DNA from: Gammaproteobacteria bacterium | GTDB taxonomy: Bacteria > Pseudomonadota > Gammaproteobacteria > Ga0077536 | Direction of reading: 5' to 3' | NCBI GenBank assembly: GCA_016191285.1 | Contig: JACPPA010000026.1 | Coordinates: forward strand, 53,596-117,595 | DNA: 64,000 nt | Shown here: positions 8,654 through 16,426 of the stretch, in pieces | Position numbering within the stretch: position 1 is the stretch's first letter | Layout: each line of letters begins with the position of its first letter | Made by a program: the position numbers and the translations under genes | Notes under the pieces: generated by a model | Databases searched by the model: none | Seen by the model: only the letters and a program-made list of their open reading frames with translations | What the model was told of the DNA's origin: nothing

Positions 8654-10208
8654 AGTGGGATGACCCTTGAATCGGCAGAATGATCTTAAACACCCCGTGA
8701 TCGGCGACTTCGCCCCATAGCGTTCCGCCGTGGGTGTCAATAATGGCGCGACTAATCACTAGTCCTAGCCCTAGGCCGCTCGTTTTCGAGGATTGAAATG
8801 GTTCAAACAGCAATGCCACCTCCTTACCCGACAGGCCCGAGCCTGAATCCTCGACGACGATGCTGATTCTTGCGCCAGGCAGAATTTCTGCGCGGATACT
8901 GACTGCGCGATGCGTCCGGTCGGCGTTTGCAACAGCATCAAATGCGTTGGCCAGTAGATTGCGAAGTACGACCTCGAGTTGGAGACCGTCTGCCAGCAAC
9001 ATTACTGTTGGGATCGCTCCCACATCGAACTTAATGTCCTGCTTTGACGCCTGCTCGCGATGGTACTGGACAGACTTTTCAAGAACTGAGGGGAGACTGA
9101 CCGATTTCAGTTCCGTAGCGCCGGTACGGAAAAAGTCGCGCAACCGCCGGACAATCTCCCCAGCGCGCCCAGATTCGGCAAGCATGCCCCGGATGGCTAC
9201 ATTGAGACGATCGCCAGACTCTCCCCGCTCCAACAGGATTTCGCAGGCAGAAGCGTAAGCGACAAGCGCCGTGAGCGGTTGATTGAGTTCATGAGCCAAG
9301 GCGCCAGCCATTTCTCCTGCCGCCGCCAGGCGAAGCGATTGTTTAAGCTCGTCGCCGGTGCGCCGCTGCTCATCCACCACGCTGCCAATAAAAAAGCCAA
9401 TAAGGGCCATTGCCAACGAGAGTATTTGTAGCTCAGCTAATGGAACCGCGCCGTAATTCAACGCCTGGACCGTAACGACCACTTCGACCTGCAACAGCGA
9501 CGCTGAGATGATGGCACCAGCCATCCCATGTCGGGCTGAGGCCCAGACAATTGGCAAGAACAACAGATAGAACAGTTTGAAGCCACTGTCGCCTCCGACA
9601 TCGAACGTAATCCAAAGAGCAGCTAAGCTGAGCAAGGTGTAGCCCAGCGTTTCCCATCGCGCTATCGCCGATATGAGCAAAATCCTGCCGCGGTCACTGC
9701 TCAGCCACCAGAATAGAGGCATGGCAACCGCGATACCGACGCTATCGCCAACCCAGAACCGAAGCACCGCCGCCTGCCATCCATCCGCCGGTAACAAACC
9801 TACAACGTGGAGACTACTCAAGTAGACAATGCTAATAAGTAGCGCCCCTACGGCAACCAGCACGATCCAGTTCAATAAGGATGTACGATCATCTAGCAAG
9901 GTCGAAGGTGATAAGCGACGTCTCAATAATTCGCCGAGCGTAATGTAGCCGCCAGCGAGGACAAGCGCAGAAACAAGACTTGCCCACCACGATTGCGAGA
10001 TGCCTCGCACAATCCCCTCACTGAGCACCACAGTCCCAACCAGCGGCAGCCATGCGGCTGAACCTCGTCGCAGGAGCAAAACTAGCCCCAGCCCAGGTGC
10101 CGGATTCCAGGGTGTGATGTTTAATCCATGCAGCGGGTGAATGAAGCTTGCCGCATCCAGTGCGACATAAAGGCCGACGAAACCGAGATAGAGGAGGAGC
10201 GGATTCAA
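8646..10208 (-). CDS. Membrane histidine kinase with MASE1 sensor
   Basis: A 520-residue kinase. Residues 1-290 form about eight membrane helices with the MASE1-like pattern ITPWNPAPGLGLVLLLRRG, so the membrane segment itself is the likely sensor; no PAS domain follows. The dimerisation domain holds the phospho-acceptor His in GALAHELNQPLTAL, a FixL/NtrB-like H-box. The ATPase domain has the N box LRNLLANAFDAV, G1 VVEDSGSGL, F box FEPFQSSK and G2 SGLGLGLVISR. It is translated with the FixJ-like regulator at its 3' end. What MASE1 proteins sense is mostly unknown. The neighbouring Na+/H+ antiporter suggests an ion, pH or osmotic cue, but that is inference. Confidence 0.92.
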   Translation of the reverse strand: MNPLLLYLGFVGLYVALDAASFIHPLHGLNITPWNPAPGLGLVLLLRRGSAAWLPLVGTVVLSEGIVRGISQSWWASLVSALVLAGGYITLGELLRRRLSPSTLLDDRTSLLNWIVLVAVGALLISIVYLSSLHVVGLLPADGWQAAVLRFWVGDSVGIAVAMPLFWWLSSDRGRILLISAIARWETLGYTLLSLAALWITFDVGGDSGFKLFYLLFLPIVWASARHGMAGAIISASLLQVEVVVTVQALNYGAVPLAELQILSLAMALIGFFIGSVVDEQRRTGDELKQSLRLAAAGEMAGALAHELNQPLTALVAYASACEILLERGESGDRLNVAIRGMLAESGRAGEIVRRLRDFFRTGATELKSVSLPSVLEKSVQYHREQASKQDIKFDVGAIPTVMLLADGLQLEVVLRNLLANAFDAVANADRTHRAVSIRAEILPGARISIVVEDSGSGLSGKEVALLFEPFQSSKTSGLGLGLVISRAIIDTHGGTLWGEVADHGVFKIILPIQGSSHYE

Positions 10209-10332
10209 ATGTTGTTTTGGTGTTGACTAAGCGGGAATAGACGCACGACTAACGATCCCACGGCGATCAGCAATACGGGAAATCCTTACGGCTTTCACCT
10301 ACGAGACTCCCGAATTATCTCATGGGCGGGGG

Positions 10333-11640
10333 ATGGTTACGCTCAGCTTCATTATGCAGACCTCCGAAATTCTATTGAATTTACGCGCCTCAACCCCGGA
10401 AGTTATTGCGGCGGTAATCTTCGCGGTAGCCGTTCTGCATACTTTTTCCATCAAATTCTTTGCGCATCTCGCGCATGTGCAACCGAGCCATGCGGGGTTG
10501 TGGCACTTACTGGCCGAAGTCGAAGTGGTATTTGGATTCTGGGCCTTCGTCCTTGTAGCCGCGTTGTTTTGGCTGTCTGGGAAAGACGACGCAATTCAGT
10601 ACCTCGAGGGGCGCAGCTTCACGGAGCCGATGTTCGTTTTCGTGATCATGGTGATTGCCGCTAGTCGACCCGTCCTGAACACCGTCATCGCGGTTGTTCA
10701 GCTAGTCGCCGCGATGATTCCTATCCGACGAGTAGTGTCGGTTTACTTTCTTTGCCTTTCGGCAGTGCCGTTGCTTGGTTCCTTGATTACCGAGCCTGCC
10801 GCGATGACGCTTGCCGCCTTGATGCTGCGGGATCGTTATTTCCGGAGGCAGCTCTCCGACAAACTGAAATACGCAACGCTTGGCGTGTTGTTCGTCAACA
10901 TTTCCATTGGCGGAACGCTAACCCATTTTGCGGCGCCGCCTGTACTCATGGTGGCAGCCAAGTGGCAATGGGACGCCCTTTACATGATTTCCAATTTCGG
11001 CTGGAAGGCCGCCATCGCGGTGTTGGTGAATGCCGCAGTCTTGACGTGGTACTTCCAGCATGAACTCATCGCGAAAGGAAAGCCGGCCGGTGCAAGTGCT
11101 CATTCCGATGTTCCCGCGACCGTAGCGGGCATCCATCTCTCATTTCTCGTCGGTGTCGTGATCTTTGCGCACCATCCCGTGGTGTTTATGGGTCTTTTCC
11201 TATTCTTCCTGGGGTACACCGAAGCCTACCACCAGCATCAAGACCGACTGATTCTGCGAGAGGGTCTGTTGGTCGCATTTTTCCTAACTGGCCTCGTCGT
11301 GCTCGGTGGTTTGCAGCAATGGTGGCTGCAAAGAGCATTAACCGGGGTAGCGCCAACGATGCTCTACTTCTTGGCTACTGCTCTGACGGCAGTGACGGAT
11401 AACGCAGCGCTAACCTACTTGGCTTCGTTAGTCGATGGCGTCTCATCCGAGTTCAAGTACGCAATCGTCGCCGGTGCAGTGACGGGCGGCGGCTTGACTA
11501 TCATTGCCAATGCCCCGAACCCGGCCGGTGTCGCTATTCTGAAAGCGAGCTTCGATGATAAATCAATCAGCCCGCTGAGACTGTTTTTGGCTGCTTTACC
11601 GCCAACCTGTGTGGCCATCTTCGCCTTTCAAGTTTTGTGA
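10333..11640 (+). CDS. Putative Na+/H+ antiporter
   Basis: A 435-residue integral membrane protein with about 10-12 hydrophobic helices. The segments LGSLITEPAAMTLAALML, NISIGGTLTHFAAPPVL and TALTAVTDNAALTYLASL resemble the putative Na+/H+ antiporter family (Pfam Na_H_antiport_3). The repeated helix-break motifs with polar residues (TEPAAM, TDNAAL) are typical of ion exchangers of the wider IT superfamily. It is divergent from the kinase/regulator pair, with a 124-base gap that must hold both promoters. A universal stress protein starts 88 bases after its stop. The first Met (10333) is used; the Met eight codons later is an alternative start. Ion specificity is not shown by the sequence. Confidence 0.8.
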   Translation: MVTLSFIMQTSEILLNLRASTPEVIAAVIFAVAVLHTFSIKFFAHLAHVQPSHAGLWHLLAEVEVVFGFWAFVLVAALFWLSGKDDAIQYLEGRSFTEPMFVFVIMVIAASRPVLNTVIAVVQLVAAMIPIRRVVSVYFLCLSAVPLLGSLITEPAAMTLAALMLRDRYFRRQLSDKLKYATLGVLFVNISIGGTLTHFAAPPVLMVAAKWQWDALYMISNFGWKAAIAVLVNAAVLTWYFQHELIAKGKPAGASAHSDVPATVAGIHLSFLVGVVIFAHHPVVFMGLFLFFLGYTEAYHQHQDRLILREGLLVAFFLTGLVVLGGLQQWWLQRALTGVAPTMLYFLATALTAVTDNAALTYLASLVDGVSSEFKYAIVAGAVTGGGLTIIANAPNPAGVAILKASFDDKSISPLRLFLAALPPTCVAIFAFQVL

Positions 11641-11727
11641 CGGTCAGTGCTATCCCCAGCGCGTCTGTATGACGCCAAGGTGTTGGTCTCAAATCGTTGT
11701 CGAGCTCTCGTTGGGACAAGGATTGAT

Positions 11728-12216
11728 ATGGGAAACATTTCAACCTTAAAGCTTTCGCGCTCAGAGACTCGCGACGCCGTAATCCAATTGCTCATTCCGA
11801 TTGACGCGACAGACGAGTCGCGCTGGGGATTGCGTTATGCAGTTCGCCGCGTCGAGGCCGGAACCTCGATCGAAGTTCTTCTGCTTTATATCGCGGAGCC
11901 GGTTCGGAATTGGGAGGTGTTGAGATTTCATACCGAAGACGAGGTGCGCAAGTTCCATCAGGAACGGGCGGTGATCTTTCTAGATGAGGCCGCTGATGTT
12001 TTAGATAAGGCAAAAATTCCTTACCGGGCTTATCTTCGTGAGGCGGATGCAGTGCAAGGCGTGATTGATTTTGCCGAAGAGCTGAACTGCTCCGAGATTG
12101 TTGTTCCGAAAACGTCTTGGTTTGGCCTGTTCGCTTTTGGTCTTGGTCAGCGGCTTCTGAAACAGCGCTGCCCAGTTTGCGTTACGCTGACCAAAGAGGA
12201 TGGTTCGGCTGCATAA
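11728..12216 (+). CDS. Universal stress protein (UspA fold)
   Basis: A 162-residue single-domain UspA-fold protein. The start ATG at 11728 is preceded by AAGGA at a good distance; an upstream in-frame start would add 27 residues without similarity. The N-terminal strand LLIPIDATDESRWGLRYAV and the segment EELNCSEIVVPKTSWFGLFA fit the fold, but the ATP-binding GxxGxxxxG loop is replaced by SWFGLFAFGLGQRLL, so nucleotide binding is uncertain. It probably shares a transcript with the preceding antiporter. The gene ends a few bases before an IS91 transposase tail, so it marks the right edge of the inserted module. Confidence 0.82.
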   Translation: MGNISTLKLSRSETRDAVIQLLIPIDATDESRWGLRYAVRRVEAGTSIEVLLLYIAEPVRNWEVLRFHTEDEVRKFHQERAVIFLDEAADVLDKAKIPYRAYLREADAVQGVIDFAEELNCSEIVVPKTSWFGLFAFGLGQRLLKQRCPVCVTLTKEDGSAA

Positions 12217-12229
12217 CTCGGCGGTTTCC

Positions 12230-12418
12230 CGTCGGCATCGCGCCTGCGAGCACTGTGGCGGCGCGGTGAAGGTGATAGCGAGCATCGAAGATCCAGCAGT
12301 GATCAAACAGATCTTTGAGCACCTCGAGCGGCGCGCCGGACCCGTGACACCCGCCTTCAGACCCTTCGCCCTCGCGCCGCCGCCAACGCAATTACCAGGC
12401 CTGAAGGAACCAGGCTGA
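12230..12418 (+). pseudogene. IS91-type transposase, C-terminal fragment
   Basis: The reading CEHCGGAVKVIASIEDPAVI, then KQIFEHL, is the C-terminal zinc-binding tail (CxxC) of IS91-family transposases, ending with a Pro-rich end and a stop at 12418. It starts abruptly just after the Usp stop. It has the same orientation as, and comes from further along the protein than, the fragment at 7810-7980. The two look like parts of one transposase gene separated by 4.2 kb, with about 150 codons missing between them. Confidence 0.78.
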
Positions 12419-12519
12419 CGGTGCTTCCCCCTGACGCACGCACGGACGCGAGGCTAGCCTGACACCCGGCATGGTGTCGCTTGCGCCTGCGGGGCTAAGC
12501 GGTCGATATTTCACAGAAG

Positions 12520-12546
12520 AAAACGCCCTCAGCGCGATGAGGGCGC
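12520..12546 (-). terminator. Terminator-like hairpin on the minus strand
   Basis: Stem CGCCCTCA/TGAGGGCG (12524-12531 and 12538-12545) with a six-base loop is followed on the minus strand by TTTTCTTCTG. No intact minus-strand gene precedes it, so it probably belonged to a gene now lost. A short piece resembling an antitoxin start lies just upstream on that strand at 12639-12665. Confidence 0.5.
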
Positions 12547-12808
12547 CGTGGTCTCGTGAAATTCCGGTGTAAACGGCCGCCGTGCACCGCATTCGTTCCT
12601 GCTGACGCCGTTCGAATTCAACGCACACGACGCTCGATTTCGTCGAACAGGACGCTTATCTTTCCTAAAGGTGTTTCGCCCCGTAGTTGCAGATGAACTT
12701 GCACAGACGAGTACGAGTCTGAACATGATCCCGGGAACCGCTGCTCGGGTAGGATCGGGTGGTACTCATCCGCTTATGCAGGCACCGGTTATTAGGAGCC
12801 ACGTACTT

Positions 12809-14353
12809 TTGAATTCACCGCGCATTTTTTCCCTCTGCCTCGCCGCCACGTTGTCGCTCGCACTTGCGTTCAACGCTACGGCCGCCACCCCCGCTCCGCG
12901 TCCGCCGCTCGACGATAACGATGAGATCAACGTGTCGGATCTGCCGGATTTCGGCGACTCCGCAGGGGCCTACATCTCGCCGGAACAAGAACGCCAGCTC
13001 GGCAAGAATTTCATGCGTGAGATGCGCATGCATGCGCCGTTGGTGACGGACGAAGAGGTCGAGGACTATATCCAGCAAGTGGGGCTCGAAGTCGGTAAGC
13101 ACTCGGGCTATTACGGCGACTTCCATTTTTTCGTGCTGGATAGCGATGTGATCAATGCGTTTGCTGTGCCCGGTGGCTATGTGGGCGTGCATTCGGGTTT
13201 GATTCTCGATACCCAAAGCGAGAGCGAGTTGGCGTCGGTGTTAGCCCATGAAATTTCGCATCTAACGCAACGCCATGGGGCGCGCATGATTGAAGCCGCC
13301 AGCAATATGAGTATTCCGACGCTGGCGGCGTATCTGGGCGCCATCGTCGTCATGGCCATCGACCCTCAAGCTGGCATGGGCGCGCTGACCGCGATCGGCG
13401 CGGCCCAGCAGCAATATCAGCTGAATTTCACGCGCGCCAACGAAAAAGAGGCCGACCGCATCGGGATCGAGTTATTGCATACGGCGGGTTTCGACACCAA
13501 GGCCATGGCGGCGTTTTTCGAACGCCTGCAAACCGCCACCCGCTATACCGACCCTAAGGAGATTCCCGAATACATACGCTCGCATCCAGTGACGTCCAAT
13601 CGGATCGCCGAAGCGCGCGAACGCGCCGAGAGAATGCCGTCGAATATCGTTCGCGAGGATAGTTACGAATATCAATTGGTGTGGCAAAAGCTCAAGGTAT
13701 TGAGTGCCCCTGATCCAGCGCAGGCCAAGCAGGACTACGAAAAAATGCTGCGCGAAGGCTCGTATAAGAATGAAACCGCCGCGCGTTACGGCTACGTCCT
13801 GGCACTCACCGAGGCCGGCGACTTCGAGCGCGCCCGCATTGAACTCGACAAGCTGCGCAACGCGCAACCCAATATCACGGCGTTTAAACTCGCCGCGGCG
13901 CGCCTGGAACAGCGCGCCGGGCGACTCGGCGAGGCCCTCAAGTTGTACGATAACGCGCGTCGCAAGGACCCGGACAGCCGGGCCGCGACGTATGGCTACG
14001 TGACGCTATTGAACAACACCGGCCGCGCCGCCGAATCGCGTCAGGTGCTGCGCGATTTTGCTGGCGGCGAGGAGCATGATCCACGGTATTACAAGTTACT
14101 GGCCGAAGCCGAAGAGCGCATCGGTGACAACGTTAATTCTCACTACGACTTGGCCGAATACTATCGTTCGGTTGGCGAACTCGAACTCGCCACCGAGCAA
14201 TTGAAACTGGCCCAGACCCAAGCGGATATTTCGCATTATCAGCGGATGCGGATTGACGCGCGCTTGGCTGAAATCGAAAAGGATCTGGACCGCACCGATA
14301 TCGAGCGCGCGAAACGCAAAGAACGCGAGGAAAAACGCCGCAAGCGTGAATAA
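12809..14353 (+). CDS. bepA: BepA-like periplasmic M48 metalloprotease with TPR domain
   Basis: About 514 residues. An N-terminal signal peptide (RIFSLCLAATLSLALAFNATA) directs export. The M48 zinc site is HEISH within VLAHEISHLTQRHGARM, with the distal Glu in NEKEADRIGIELL. The C-terminal half is helical and TPR-like (repeats such as YGYVLALTEAGDFERARIEL). This layout matches BepA/YfgC, a protease-chaperone that helps LptD assembly and removes stalled outer-membrane proteins. I chose the TTG at 12809 because AGGAG lies 11 bases upstream and the signal peptide then starts properly; the ATG at 12776 is the alternative. The end is very basic and Glu-rich. It is a single gene between IS remnants and the glycogen block. 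Confidence 0.9.
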   Translation: MNSPRIFSLCLAATLSLALAFNATAATPAPRPPLDDNDEINVSDLPDFGDSAGAYISPEQERQLGKNFMREMRMHAPLVTDEEVEDYIQQVGLEVGKHSGYYGDFHFFVLDSDVINAFAVPGGYVGVHSGLILDTQSESELASVLAHEISHLTQRHGARMIEAASNMSIPTLAAYLGAIVVMAIDPQAGMGALTAIGAAQQQYQLNFTRANEKEADRIGIELLHTAGFDTKAMAAFFERLQTATRYTDPKEIPEYIRSHPVTSNRIAEARERAERMPSNIVREDSYEYQLVWQKLKVLSAPDPAQAKQDYEKMLREGSYKNETAARYGYVLALTEAGDFERARIELDKLRNAQPNITAFKLAAARLEQRAGRLGEALKLYDNARRKDPDSRAATYGYVTLLNNTGRAAESRQVLRDFAGGEEHDPRYYKLLAEAEERIGDNVNSHYDLAEYYRSVGELELATEQLKLAQTQADISHYQRMRIDARLAEIEKDLDRTDIERAKRKEREEKRRKRE

Positions 14354-14535
14354 GGGGTTCTCTCCCGTCCCGGCGCGTAATCGAAAAACTTTGTGTCGCC
14401 GCGCATTCTCGCGTCAATTGCGGCCTACTTCACAGAAATGACACGTGTCGTCGCTAAGATGTCCTCCACAGGCAGAGGCGCCTCGGGACTAGGTCTCGAC
14501 GGGGCCACTAAAAATTAAAATGAGGACACCCACGT

Positions 14536-14859
14536 ATGACGACGCAGAATCGGCTACGTTTCGCCCTGGACCTAGCCGGGACCGCCGGCCTGATTAGTGC
14601 ATCGACCACCTTACTGTGCGAACAATGGCTCCACGTGGCGGCAGAAGGCGCGTTGTTCCTTCCGTTCTTCTACAGCCTGGCTCTGGCCTTGGGGTGTCTG
14701 GTCGCGGCGCGACTGCTGCAAATTACTCAGATTGTCGTTAATCATTCCGATCCGCGCCGCAACCGCCGCGCGGTGCTGGCGTCAGACTCTACGGTCGAAG
14801 TCTTGGCACCGAATGTGACCGCGCTTAACGAGAACGCTAAGTTACAACGCGCCGCGTAA
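14536..14859 (+). CDS. Small membrane protein of unknown function
   Basis: A 107-residue protein not recognised as a known family. The ATG follows GAGGA in the sequence TGAGGACACCCACGT. It has two hydrophobic stretches, about residues 10-27 (ALDLAGTAGLISASTTLL) and 40-62 (LFLPFFYSLALALGCLVAARLL), joined by a short polar turn. A polar, Arg-rich tail of about 45 residues follows. This predicts a two-helix inner-membrane hairpin with a cytoplasmic tail. It sits alone between bepA and glgC, with gaps of about 180 and 130 bases, so it is likely transcribed by itself. Confidence 0.6.
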   Translation: MTTQNRLRFALDLAGTAGLISASTTLLCEQWLHVAAEGALFLPFFYSLALALGCLVAARLLQITQIVVNHSDPRRNRRAVLASDSTVEVLAPNVTALNENAKLQRAA

Positions 14860-14993
14860 GGCGGCTCCACCAGCACCCGCGCTACGCGGGTTATTGACTG
14901 CCATTTTCCGGAGGCGATCGCCCGCTATACCGCCTAGCGTCGGGCGCGGCATAATGCGCTGGTTCGACCTCAGGTCAACTGTAAGGCGCTACC

Positions 14994-16286
14994 GTGTCGG
15001 CCACCGATCAAACGTCTCGCGAACGCCGCAACGTCGACAAACGCTACGTCAGTCGGCTTACGCGCGACACGTTGGCGCTGATCCTCGCCGGTGGTCGTGG
15101 TGATCGCCTGCAAGAACTGACTAAATGGCGCGCCAAACCCGCCGTGCCCTTTGGCGGCAAGTTCCGCATCATCGATTTTCCGCTCTCTAACTGCATCAAT
15201 TCCGGCGTGCGTCGCATCGGGGTCTTGACGCAATACAAAGCCCATTCATTGCTCCGTCACATCTATCGCGGATGGGGGTTTCTGCGCACCGAGCTGGGCG
15301 AATTTGTTGAAATTCTGCCGGCTTCGCAGCGGATCGATAACGAGTGGTATGCGGGGACCGCGGACGCGGTGTTTCAAAACCTGGATATTCTGCGCGCGCA
15401 CGAACCGGGTTATGTCCTGATTCTGGCCGGCGATCATATCTACAAGATGGACTACGGGCTCATGATTGCGTTCCACGATGAGCAACAGGCGGATCTGACT
15501 ATTGGTTGTATCGAGGTGCCGTTGCTTGAAGCTTCACAGTTCGGTGTGATGCGGGTCGATGAGCAGCACCGCATCGTCGAATTTCAAGAGAAGCCCAAAA
15601 CCCCCGCGCCGATGCCCGGACGTAATGACGTCGCGCTGGCGTCGATGGGGATCTACATTTTCAATACCCAATTTTTGTATGAGCAATTGATCAACGACCA
15701 TGACGTGCCGGGGTCGAGCCATGACTTCGGCAAGGACATCATCCCCAGGGTGATCGGCAAGTATCGCGCCGTGGCCTATCCCTTCCGCGATTCCAACGGC
15801 GCCGGCGCGTACTGGCGCGATGTCGGCACGGTCGACGCGTACTTCCAGGCCAATATGGAACTCTTGGGCGTCACGCCCCAACTTAATCTTTACGATCGCG
15901 AATGGCCGATCTGGACCCATCAAGAACAGGTGCCGCCAGCCAAATTTGTGTTTAATGACGACGGGCGGCGCGGAACCGCGGTCGATTCAATGGTCTCCGG
16001 TGGCTGCATCATCGCCGGTGCGACCGTCGTCAATTCGCTGCTCTTTTCGAATGTGTATGCCGAAACCGGCAGCCAAATCCATGACTGCGTGATCTTGCCC
16101 GATGTGCAGATCGGCAGCGGCTGCCGAATCAGACACGCCATTATCGACCGCGGCTGCGAGTTACCCGCCAATACCGTGATTGGCGAAGACACGGTGCAAG
16201 ATCGAAAGCTATTTCACATCAGCGCCAACGGCGTCGTGCTGGTGACGCCCGAAGCCTTGGGTCAGCCGCGTCACACCATTCGCTAG
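14994..16286 (+). CDS. glgC: Glucose-1-phosphate adenylyltransferase
   Basis: A 430-residue enzyme making ADP-glucose from ATP and glucose 1-phosphate, the committed step of bacterial glycogen synthesis; it releases PPi. The N-terminal nucleotide site is [17 protein letters not shown], followed by [31 protein letters not shown] and [11 protein letters not shown] carry further substrate and metal residues. The C-terminal part is a left-handed beta helix ([20 protein letters not shown]). The GTG at 14994 is used as start; it follows AAGG. It is convergent with glgP, a REP doublet lies between them, and glgA is 3 kb away. The PPi it makes could feed the membrane pyrophosphatase in this window. 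Confidence 0.96.
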   Translation: MSATDQTSRERRNVDKRYVSRLTRDTLALILAGGRGDRLQELTKWRAKPAVPFGGKFRIIDFPLSNCINSGVRRIGVLTQYKAHSLLRHIYRGWGFLRTELGEFVEILPASQRIDNEWYAGTADAVFQNLDILRAHEPGYVLILAGDHIYKMDYGLMIAFHDEQQADLTIGCIEVPLLEASQFGVMRVDEQHRIVEFQEKPKTPAPMPGRNDVALASMGIYIFNTQFLYEQLINDHDVPGSSHDFGKDIIPRVIGKYRAVAYPFRDSNGAGAYWRDVGTVDAYFQANMELLGVTPQLNLYDREWPIWTHQEQVPPAKFVFNDDGRRGTAVDSMVSGGCIIAGATVVNSLLFSNVYAETGSQIHDCVILPDVQIGSGCRIRHAIIDRGCELPANTVIGEDTVQDRKLFHISANGVVLVTPEALGQPRHTIR

Positions 16287-16318
16287 GGCGTAGTCCCCAA
16301 CATCCATCGGTCGCGATT

Positions 16319-16386
16319 TTGTGGGAGCGGCTTTAGCCGCGAATTGGACCGCAATAAAGATTCGAAGCTCAAAGCGGCTCCCACAG
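16319..16386. repeat. REP doublet
   Basis: Left arm GTGGGAGCGGCTTTAGCCGC at 16321, right arm in inverse orientation reading GAAGCTCAAAGCGGCTCCCA up to about 16384. The two arms belong to two variants of the same repeat (CTTTAGCCGC and CTTTGAGCTTC). It lies between the convergent glgC and glgP genes and could form a large hairpin in either transcript. Confidence 0.85.
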
Positions 16387-16426
16387 GCGGCTGTCCCACC
16401 GAACACTGGTAGTGCAGCGCAAGTCC

